10,478 nucleotides of DNA from Phenylobacterium sp. Its GTDB lineage: Bacteria > Pseudomonadota > Alphaproteobacteria > Caulobacterales > Caulobacteraceae. The translations under genes and the position numbers were made by a program. Under the pieces are notes generated by a model, which saw only the letters and a program-made list of their open reading frames with translations, did not search any database and was not told the origin of the DNA. Numbering within the stretch: position 1 is the first letter of the stretch; each line of letters begins with the position of its first letter. Shown in pieces: positions 5,283-10,478 of this stretch. Location: the NCBI GenBank assembly GCA_028291285.1, contig JAQGIJ010000387.1, positions 1 to 10,478 of the forward strand, in the 5' to 3' direction.

Positions 5283-6304
5283 CGTTGCGCTTCGCGCGCG
5301 CCGGAGGCCGGCGCGGCCTGCGTCCCCCGCACCACATCGTCGATGAAGTAGAGGGGCCTGGCCTTCACCTCCAGGAAGATGCGGCCGATGTAGGCGCCCA
5401 TCACCGCCAGGCAGAGGAACTGGCCGACGCCGAAGAAGACCATCATCATCGCCAGGCTCGTCCAGCCGCGCGCCACGTGGCCGGTGACGAAACCCACGAC
5501 CACATAGAGCAGCAGCCCAAACGCGATCGCCGCGCCGGCGGCCGCGAGCACGACGGCGAGCTTCAGGGGCACGGTGGAGAAGCTGGTGATGCCGGCGGTG
5601 GCCAGCTTGATCATCTTCTTCAGCGTATAGCCGGTCTCGCCCGCATAGCGCGGGTCGCGGTCGTAGAGCACCTCGGTCTGGCGTCCGCCCATCCACGCCA
5701 CCATGCCGCGCAGGAAGCGGTCCTGCTCCGGCATGGCGTTCAGCCGGTCCACCGCGCGGCGCGACATCAGGCGGAAGTCGCCGACGTTGTGCGGGATCGG
5801 CACCTCGCTCATGCCGCCGAGCAGCCGGTAGAAAAGGTCGGCGGTGACGAGCTTGAAGGGGCTCTCCTTGGCCCGCGAGCGCCGCTGCGCGTAGACGACG
5901 TCGTAGCCCTCGTCCATCCGCGCGCTGAGCTCGACGAGCAGCTCGGGCGGGTCCTGCAGGTCGGCGTCGATCACCAGCACCCGCTCGCCGCGCGCCAGCT
6001 TCAGCCCGGCGGTCACCGCCAGCTGGTGACCGTAGTTGCGCGCCAGGCTGACGCCGATCACGCCCGGGTTCGTCTCCGCCAACTGCAGGATCAGCGGCCA
6101 GGTGCCGTCGCGCGAGCCGTCGTTGACCAGCAGCAGCTCAAAGGACTCGCCCGCCACGGCGCGGCAGGCCTCGACCATGCGGCCGACGAAGGCCGGCAGC
6201 GTCTCCTGCTCGTTGTAGCAGGGGGCCACGACCGAGAGCGCCGGGCCGGCCGCGGCCGTAAGCTGCCTCAGAGGAACCGTTTCGCCGCGCGTCGCAGGGG
6301 TCAT
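5279..6304 (-). CDS. Glycosyltransferase family 2, GtrB/DPM1-like, with C-terminal membrane helices
   Basis: GtrB/ArnC/DPM1-like GT2 enzymes transfer a sugar from a nucleotide donor to polyprenyl phosphate at the cytoplasmic face of the inner membrane. The 341-residue product from ATG 6304 shows LSVVAPCYNEQETLP (23-37), LLLVNDGSRDGTW (57-69), ARNYGHQLAVTAG (88-100), the DXD motif VIDADLQDPPELL (111-123), GDFRLMSRRAV (175-185), FLRGMVAWMG (197-206) and, after a T/SFST loop, two hydrophobic helices (about 246-272 and 281-304). An in-frame ATG at 6340 would add 12 residues without similarity, so 6304 is preferred. First gene of the operon with the methyltransferase and the gtrA-like gene. Donor sugar unknown; it could serve O-antigen, capsule or lipid A modification. 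Confidence 0.92.
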   Translation of the reverse strand: MTPATRGETVPLRQLTAAAGPALSVVAPCYNEQETLPAFVGRMVEACRAVAGESFELLLVNDGSRDGTWPLILQLAETNPGVIGVSLARNYGHQLAVTAGLKLARGERVLVIDADLQDPPELLVELSARMDEGYDVVYAQRRSRAKESPFKLVTADLFYRLLGGMSEVPIPHNVGDFRLMSRRAVDRLNAMPEQDRFLRGMVAWMGGRQTEVLYDRDPRYAGETGYTLKKMIKLATAGITSFSTVPLKLAVVLAAAGAAIAFGLLLYVVVGFVTGHVARGWTSLAMMMVFFGVGQFLCLAVMGAYIGRIFLEVKARPLYFIDDVVRGTQAAPASGAREAQR

Positions 6305-6432
6305 GAGCCGCCATGTCGCCAGGGCTGGAGGACAGGTCAAGGGCAGATGCGCCGCAAAACCGCCCCGGCCCGCGGCGTATCAGCCGAAAGGCGCCCTGGA
6401 AACGGCGTTGAGGCTTCACCAGATGGGACCCC

Positions 6433-6915
6433 ATGAGCCCTTTGCGCACCGCCGCCCTGACCCTCGTCCTCGCCGCCGCGACCGCGGCGCCCGCCGCCGC
6501 CCAACCACAGACTATCGCGCCGGGCTATTGGGAGACGACCAACCAGGTCCTTTCGCCGCTGCATTCCACGAAGACCGAGCGCCGCTGCATCCGGCCGGCG
6601 GACGTCGCCAAGTTCATGGAGGGCCCGGGCAACCACATCTACCGCTGCACCTATCCGACCCGGGTGTTCCGCGACGGCGTGATCGAGCTCAAGGGCAGCT
6701 GCAAGAGCCGCGACGGGGCGCCGTTCCCGATCGCCGGCTCCGGGAGCTTCACCCGCGAGAGCTTCCACCTCGAGGCCCAGGCCTCGGCGCCGCTCGGCCC
6801 CATCAAGATTCCCGTGCGGGCGGTGACCGACGCCCGCCGGCTGGCGGCCGAATGCCCGGCCGAGCCCCCGCCCGCGGAGCCCGCGCCGAGCGACGCCGCC
6901 GGCAACGCGGAGTAG
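6433..6915 (+). CDS. DUF3617 domain protein, secreted
   Basis: The 160-residue protein opens with a clear signal peptide: MSPLRTA, a hydrophobic core TLVLAAATAAPA and a likely cleavage after AAA before QPQ (about residue 23). The mature part has the DUF3617 features: an early PGYWETTNQV (30-39) matching the family's 'PGxWE', then cysteines at 52, 72, 90 and 141 that may form two disulfides in the periplasm (RRCI, RCTYP, GSCKS, AECP). The tail is Pro/Glu/Ala-rich. The function of the family is unknown. It is divergent from the GT2 gene with a 128-base gap and lies 72 bases before the Ada-AlkA gene on the same strand; the gap to the latter does not suggest a shared role. Confidence 0.82.
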   Translation: MSPLRTAALTLVLAAATAAPAAAQPQTIAPGYWETTNQVLSPLHSTKTERRCIRPADVAKFMEGPGNHIYRCTYPTRVFRDGVIELKGSCKSRDGAPFPIAGSGSFTRESFHLEAQASAPLGPIKIPVRAVTDARRLAAECPAEPPPAEPAPSDAAGNAE

Positions 6916-6987
6916 CCGGCCGAGCGGCGGCAATCATGTCCGAAAACCGCGAGACTTGGCCGGCCCGCCGTGTGCAAGGTCGGCGGC

Positions 6988-8505
6988 ATGGACCTGGACT
7001 TCGAAGCCTGCCGGCGCGCCTTCGCCACCCGCGACCCGCGGTTCGACGGGCGCATCTTCTGCGGCGTCAAGACGACGGGGATCTACTGCCGCCCGGTGTG
7101 CCCGGCGCGGACGCCCAAGCCTGAGAACGTCGTCTTCTTCCCCTCGGCCGCGGCGGCCCAGGCGGCAGGATTCCGCCCCTGCCTGCGCTGCCGGCCCGAG
7201 GCCTCGCCGGACCTGGGCGCCTGGCGCGGCACGTCGAACACCGTCTCGCGCGCGCTGGCGCTGATCGAGGCGGGTGCGCTCGACGCCGGCGACGTCGACG
7301 GCCTGGCCGCGCGGCTGGGCGTCGGCGAGCGGCAGCTCCGCCGCCTGTTCCGCCAGCACCTCGGCGCCTCGCCGGTGGCGGTCGCCCAGACCCACCGGGT
7401 GCTGCTCGCCAAGCAGCTGATTCAGGAGACCCGGCTGCCGATGACCGAGGTGGCGCTGGCCGCTGGCTTCGGCAGCGTGCGGCGGTTCAACGAGACCTTC
7501 CAGCAGCTGTTCGACCGCCCGCCGGGCGCGCTGCGCCGCTCGCGGGCGCCTGCCGAGAGCGCCGGCGACGCCGGCGTCACCGTGCGGCTCGCCTACCGCG
7601 CCCCCTACGACTGGGCCGGCGTGATCGCCTTCCTGACCGCCCGCGCGATCCCTGGCGTCGAGGCTGTGGCCCCGGACCGCTACGCCCGCACCCTGCAGGT
7701 GGACGGCGCGCGTGGCCTGGTGATCGTCCGGCCGGCCGCGGGCGAGGCTCTCGAAGCGGAGATCCGCTTTCCCAAGCTCCAAGCCCTGCCGGCGGTGATC
7801 GCCCGCGTGCGGCGCGTCTTCGACCTCTCCGCCGACCCGGAGCTGATCGGCGCGCACCTGAGCCAGGACGCCGTCCTCGCGCCGCTGGTCTGCGCCCGGC
7901 CGGGCCTTCGCGCGCCGGGCGCCTGGGACGGCTTCGAACTCGCGGTGCGCGCGATCCTCGGCCAGCAGATCACGGTCGTCGCGGCCCGCAACCTCGCCGC
8001 GCGCCTGGTTGAAGCCTTCGGCGAGCCGATCGAGGATCCCGCCGCCCAGGCGCTCGGCCTGACACGGCTGTTCCCCACGCCGGACCGGCTGGCCGGGCAG
8101 GACATCGCGGCGCTCGGCATGCCGCGTTCCCGCGGCGCGGCGCTGGAGGCGCTGGCCCGGACGGTCGCCGCCGATCCCACCATCTTCACCCCCCGCGCCG
8201 ACCTGGAGAGCGCGATCGCCGCGCTCTCCGCCCTTCCAGGCGTCGGCGAGTGGACGGCGCAGTACATCGCACTTCGCGAGCTGCGCGAGCCCGACGCCTT
8301 CCCGCATGGCGACGTAGGCCTGATGCGGGCGCTGACGGACGAGACCGGCCAGCGGCCCAGCGCCCAGACCCTGCTCGCGCGCGCCGAGGCGTGGCGGCCG
8401 TGGCGCGCCTACGCCGCCCAGCACCTGTGGGCCGCCGACGCGGCCCAGCCTCAACCCCAGCTAAAGGCCAAGAGGACCCGCAAAGATGACCGACGCGCAG
8501 CCTGA
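6988..8505 (+). CDS. Ada-type regulator/phosphotriester methyltransferase fused to AlkA 3-methyladenine glycosylase
   Basis: The 505-residue fusion has three parts. The Ada zinc domain (1-75) carries FDGRIFCGVKTTGIYCRPVC and FRPCLRCRPE with cysteines 34, 38, 65 and 68; Cys34 corresponds to E. coli Ada Cys38, which takes methyl groups from DNA phosphotriesters. An AraC-type HTH follows (about 85-185: VDGLAARLGVGERQLRRLF and MTEVALAAGFGSVRRFNETF). An AlkA N-domain and HhH-GPD glycosylase complete it (about 195-485), with ALSALPGVGEWTAQYIALR and Asp442 in FPHGD at the position of catalytic AlkA Asp238. It should cut out alkylated bases and sense methylation to activate its own operon, as Ada does. 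ATG 6988 is chosen because the family starts MDLDFExC and an AAGGT lies 7 bases upstream; GTG 6970 is an alternative. The stop overlaps the methyltransferase gene by 20 bases. The C-terminus is a basic tail (KAKRTRKDDRR). Confidence 0.94.
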   Translation: MDLDFEACRRAFATRDPRFDGRIFCGVKTTGIYCRPVCPARTPKPENVVFFPSAAAAQAAGFRPCLRCRPEASPDLGAWRGTSNTVSRALALIEAGALDAGDVDGLAARLGVGERQLRRLFRQHLGASPVAVAQTHRVLLAKQLIQETRLPMTEVALAAGFGSVRRFNETFQQLFDRPPGALRRSRAPAESAGDAGVTVRLAYRAPYDWAGVIAFLTARAIPGVEAVAPDRYARTLQVDGARGLVIVRPAAGEALEAEIRFPKLQALPAVIARVRRVFDLSADPELIGAHLSQDAVLAPLVCARPGLRAPGAWDGFELAVRAILGQQITVVAARNLAARLVEAFGEPIEDPAAQALGLTRLFPTPDRLAGQDIAALGMPRSRGAALEALARTVAADPTIFTPRADLESAIAALSALPGVGEWTAQYIALRELREPDAFPHGDVGLMRALTDETGQRPSAQTLLARAEAWRPWRAYAAQHLWAADAAQPQPQLKAKRTRKDDRRAA

Positions 8506-9025
8506 CGCCCTGATCCTCGACCGCCTGGCGACGCCGATCGGCGAGGCGCTGCTGGTCCACGACCCGGCCGGCGTGCTCCGGGCCTTCAACTGGACTGACT
8601 ACGAGCCGCAGATGCGCGCCTGGATCGCCCGCCGCTATCCGGCCGCCCGGCTCGCCGAGGGGCGCGCGCCGGCCGAGGCGCGGGCGGCGTTCGAGGCCTA
8701 TTTCGCGGGCGATCCGCGGGCCCTGGAGGCGGTCCGCTGGCGCGCCTCGGGGACCGCCTTCCAGCTCGGCGTCTGGCAGGCGCTCTGCGCCATCCCGGCC
8801 GGCGAGACGCTCAGCTACGCGGGCCTGGCGGCGAAAATCGGCCGGCCGACGGCGATGCGCGCCGTAGGCCTGGCGAACGGGGCCAATCCGGTGGCGCTGG
8901 TGGTCCCCTGCCATCGGGTGATCGGCGCCAACCGTACGCTCACCGGCTACGGCGGCGGCCTGCACCGCAAGCGCTGGCTGCTGGCCCACGAGGGGGCCAC
9001 GTTCAGGGAGCTAGCCGCCGCCTGA
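8486..9025 (+). CDS. ogt: Methylated-DNA--[protein]-cysteine S-methyltransferase (O6-methylguanine repair)
   Basis: This suicide enzyme moves the methyl group of O6-methylguanine (and O4-methylthymine) to its own cysteine. The 179-residue protein shows FQLGVWQALCAIPAGETLSY (92-111), the arginine-finger helix region GRPTAMRAVGLANGANP (119-135) and the active site VVPCHRVIG (139-147) with Cys142, then GYGGGLHRKRWLLAHEG (154-170). An AGAGGA (8471-8476) lies 9 bases before the ATG, inside the end of the upstream gene; the two overlap by 20 bases and are surely co-translated. It supplies the activity that E. coli Ada carries in its own C-terminal half, which the upstream fusion lacks. The stop lies inside the 3' end of the opposite-strand membrane protein gene. 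Confidence 0.95.
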   Translation: MTDAQPDALILDRLATPIGEALLVHDPAGVLRAFNWTDYEPQMRAWIARRYPAARLAEGRAPAEARAAFEAYFAGDPRALEAVRWRASGTAFQLGVWQALCAIPAGETLSYAGLAAKIGRPTAMRAVGLANGANPVALVVPCHRVIGANRTLTGYGGGLHRKRWLLAHEGATFRELAAA

Positions 9026-9752
9026 CGCGCCGGAACAGCATCGGGATCAGCGAGAGCGCGGTCAGCGCCGCCAGCGGCAAGATCACGCCGGGCGCGCGGA
9101 CCGCCTCCGCCAGCGACCGCTCCGAGCCCAGCGAGGCGCCGAGGCCCGCGCCCAGGCTCGCGTAGATCAGCGCCGTGGGCGCGCCGCCGAGGAACGTCCC
9201 CAGGGCGTAGGGCCGCAGCGGGACCGCCGCCAGGCCCGAGGCGATGTTGACCAGCGGGAAGGGGAAGAAGGGGATCAGCCGCAGGGTCACGATGTAGGAG
9301 AAGGCGTTGCGGCCGAAGCCCTGCATGATCCGCTGCAGCCGCGGGTCGCGCTCGGCGCGAGCCACCAGGACGTGCGCGAAGGCCGAGCGCGTCGCGGCGT
9401 AGGTCAGCATCGCGCCTCCGGTGGCCCCGACGAGCACGGCCGCGCCGCCGATCCACGGGCCGAACACCAGCCCGCCCACCAGGCTCAGCATCAGAGCGAC
9501 GGGCAGGCAGGCGCCCGTCAGCACCGCGTAGGCGAGGACGAACAGCCCCACCGCCAGGACCGGGGCCTCCGCGGCGGAATCGCGAAGCTCGGCCTGGCGA
9601 TGGCCGAGCTCGGCGGGCGAGAGCGCGTGCGGCAGGCCCGCCCACCAGGCCACGGCCGCGATCGCCGCAAGGATCGCCAGCGGCGCGAAGCGGATCAGCC
9701 GCGAACGCGGCGACGGCGGCTCGGGCGGAGGTTCGTGGGCGGAAGGACTCAC
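9003..9752 (-). CDS. TVP38/TMEM64 family (VTT-domain) membrane protein
   Basis: The 249-residue protein has a short Pro-rich cytoplasmic start, an N-terminal helix (about 20-40) and the VTT/SNARE-associated core: LSLVGGLVFGPWIGGAAV (89-106) followed by VGATGGAMLTYAATR, then YIVTLRLIPFFPFPLVNIAS (153-172) with GLAAVPLRPYALGTFLGGAPT, and a last helix near 223-240 before a basic RRVRRRL end. Bacterial relatives (the DedA superfamily) include lipid-scramblase or transport-like proteins; the role of this one is unknown. The start is GTG 9752 with AGAAGG upstream on the minus strand, 4 bases before it. Its last 23 bases overlap the end of the ogt gene on the opposite strand. Confidence 0.88.
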   Translation of the reverse strand: MSPSAHEPPPEPPSPRSRLIRFAPLAILAAIAAVAWWAGLPHALSPAELGHRQAELRDSAAEAPVLAVGLFVLAYAVLTGACLPVALMLSLVGGLVFGPWIGGAAVLVGATGGAMLTYAATRSAFAHVLVARAERDPRLQRIMQGFGRNAFSYIVTLRLIPFFPFPLVNIASGLAAVPLRPYALGTFLGGAPTALIYASLGAGLGASLGSERSLAEAVRAPGVILPLAALTALSLIPMLFRRVRRRLAP

Positions 9753-9830
9753 CTGGCCTTCTTAGCAGAGCCACGCCTGGCCCGCGGCCTTCGCCTGCGC
9801 CGCGGAGAACATTGCGGAAATTTCACCTTC

Positions 9831-9852
9831 GGCGCCGTCGCCCTGCGGCGCC
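9831..9852. promoter_or_regulatory. Inverted repeat in the divergent region between the TVP38-like gene and the next small gene
   Basis: GGCGCCG (9831-9837) and CGGCGCC (9846-9852) form a 7-bp inverted repeat with an 8-base gap. It lies in the 153-base divergent region 9753-9905, where promoters for both genes are expected. It could be an operator or a leader hairpin; in DNA this GC-rich it may also be chance. Confidence 0.25.
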
Positions 9853-9905
9853 GCTTGGAGTATGGAGACGATGAGAAGAGCCGTATCTGGCCCGGGAGGC
9901 GGCTG

Positions 9906-10118
9906 ATGGCGACATTGACGGAGATCGTGGCGACGGTGGTGGTTCATTCCTCCGCCGCGGCCCTGTCGCATTTCGGAGTGACCCTGGCGCCGGCCGAGGT
10001 GGTGCAGCCCGCACCGGCCCCCGTGGTGGAGCGCGTCGTCGCCCGCTCGCCGCGCGCGGCGGAAAAGCTGGTCAACTGCAGCAAGCTGCGCCCCCACGCT
10101 TCAGCCGTCCGGGTCTGA
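9906..10118 (+). CDS. Small hypothetical protein, 70 residues
   Basis: The frame from ATG 9906 to a TGA at 10116-10118 encodes 70 residues: MATLTEIVATVVVHSSAAAL, then SHFGVTLAPAEVVQPAPAPVVERVV, ending NCSKLRPHASAVRV. An excellent ribosome binding site GGGAGG (9894-9899) lies 6 bases before the ATG, the strongest support that it is translated. The N-terminal ~20 residues are mildly hydrophobic and could be a weak membrane anchor, but there is no standard signal peptide. One cysteine (NCS) lies near the end. I do not recognise the family. It is transcribed away from the TVP38-like gene; about 180 bases separate it from the next plus-strand gene. Confidence 0.62.
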   Translation: MATLTEIVATVVVHSSAAALSHFGVTLAPAEVVQPAPAPVVERVVARSPRAAEKLVNCSKLRPHASAVRV

Positions 10119-10153
10119 TCGTTCGGGCCTGAGGCCGGCGCTGCGGCCGCGGC

Positions 10154-10179
10154 ATTTCCCCGCGACATTCCCCCGCGAC
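10154..10179. repeat. 13-bp tandem duplication in the intergenic region
   Basis: ATTTCCCCGCGAC (10154-10166) is followed directly by ATTCCCCCGCGAC (10167-10179), with one mismatch, and then by the start of a third unit (ATTC). It lies 12 bases before a pair of GANTC sites and about 120 bases before the next gene. It may be a slippage product or a protein-binding repeat. Confidence 0.6.
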
Positions 10180-10191
10180 ATTCGGTGGCAG

Positions 10192-10206
10192 GAATCGGAT
10201 TGATTC
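10192..10206. promoter_or_regulatory. Two closely spaced GANTC sites forming an inverted repeat
   Basis: GAATC (10192-10196) and GATTC (10202-10206) are reverse complements separated by 5 bases. GANTC is the CcrM target in Caulobacter-like alphaproteobacteria, where methylation state in promoters times transcription during the cell cycle. They lie about 100 bases upstream of the gene starting at 10302. Whether this organism has CcrM cannot be seen here. Confidence 0.35.
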
Positions 10207-10301
10207 GCGCCGCTGTTGGCCTGAGCAGGCTTCGCGGGTAATCCTTGTGCGCACGGCGGCGGGTTCGGGGCGAGCTTGCCGGCCGCACCGGGAAGGCGCG
10301 C

Positions 10302-10478
10302 ATGAAGATTACCCGACGCCGGCAGCCGACGGATTTCGGAGCCTCGAACGACGACCGCCTTGCGGCCAAGGCCGCCGCCGTGCCGTCCGCGGCTGCGGCC
10401 GCCGCACCCGGAACGCCCGCCGCCGAGGTCGAGTCGCCGCCCGCGGCGAGTGCGAGAGACTGGGTCCTGCCGGCGCCG
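10302..10478 (+). CDS. Hypothetical Ala/Pro-rich protein, 5' end only
   Basis: The frame opens at ATG 10302 after a good ribosome binding site GGAAGG (10291-10296, 5 bases before the ATG) and stays open to the window end (59 codons). The start is MKITRRRQPTDFGASNDDRL, followed by a low-complexity Ala/Pro stretch and ARDWVLPAP at the edge. No domain is visible yet. It has no signal peptide; the start is basic and the rest resembles a disordered N-terminal linker. The function cannot be assigned from this fragment. Confidence 0.6.
   Translation, partial: MKITRRRQPTDFGASNDDRLAAKAAAVPSAAAAAAPGTPAAEVESPPAASARDWVLPAP

Noticed and set aside
4436..6436. Very long open frame (666 codons) on the plus strand
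   Set aside because: It lies antisense to the GT2 and methyltransferase genes, which have clear motifs. It is rich in His/Arg/Gln/Gly and has no domain; such shadows are typical of very GC-rich DNA.
6916..6987. Ada box upstream of the Ada-AlkA gene
   Set aside because: No A-rich AAAGCGCA-like sequence is visible; GAAAACCGCGAGA is the closest stretch and is not a credible match.
6934..8454. 506-codon open frame on the minus strand
   Set aside because: It is the antisense shadow of the Ada-AlkA gene, with low-complexity Arg/Gly/His composition and no recognisable domain.
10184..10206. Sigma-54 promoter (TGGCA ... TTGAT)
   Set aside because: The GG-to-GC spacing is wrong and the -12 element lacks TTGC.
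1..10478. tRNA, rRNA, CRISPR, insertion sequence, prophage or toxin-antitoxin system
   Set aside because: I looked for cloverleaf ends, regularly spaced repeats, transposase motifs and small paired genes and saw none that could be supported.

Overview
The window is very GC-rich, densely packed DNA from an alphaproteobacterium. Gene content and protein style (EF-P with EpmA/EpmB, an Ada-AlkA fusion, a DUF3617 protein, Ala/Pro/Arg-rich small proteins) suggest Caulobacteraceae, for example Phenylobacterium or Caulobacter. GANTC sites look sparse in genes and relatively common between genes, which would fit a CcrM-type organism. The family assignment is an inference from style, not a database match.

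Left end (1-794, plus strand): the 3' end of a small DUF4242/SCO4226-type nickel-binding protein, then a GlxA-type AraC-family regulator. The regulator appears broken: its DJ-1/PfpI domain stops after about 80 residues and its AraC DNA-binding domain continues in another frame.

Translation module (798-3796): efp (minus) is divergent from epmA and epmB (plus). Together these encode elongation factor P, the ligase that attaches beta-lysine to it, and the radical-SAM aminomutase that makes the beta-lysine. The module holds three copies of a GGGGAGAGGG-type palindromic repeat. One is a hairpin between the regulator and efp. The other two form an inverted pair that supplies the last codons of epmA and sits inside the N-terminal coding region of epmB.

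Middle (3937-6304): a small Trp/Arg-rich ORF on the plus strand faces a minus-strand cell-envelope operon. In order of transcription this encodes a GtrB/DPM1-like glycosyltransferase with two membrane helices, a class I SAM-dependent methyltransferase and a GtrA-type membrane protein. It probably makes, modifies or moves a polyprenyl-linked sugar. The glycosyltransferase/methyltransferase junction is a 14-bp tandem repeat that forms a chain of ATGA stop-start overlaps.

Right part (6433-10478): a secreted DUF3617 protein; then an alkylation-repair pair in which an N-Ada/AraC/AlkA glycosylase fusion overlaps an Ogt-type O6-methylguanine methyltransferase. The methyltransferase gene overlaps, tail to tail, a TVP38/VTT membrane protein gene on the minus strand. 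After that come a small ORF with a strong ribosome binding site and the start of an Ala/Pro-rich protein that runs off the window. I saw no RNA gene, CRISPR array, transposase or phage gene. Most of the window is ordinary chromosome; the broken regulator, the repeats inside epmA/epmB and the ATGA chain are the most unusual points.
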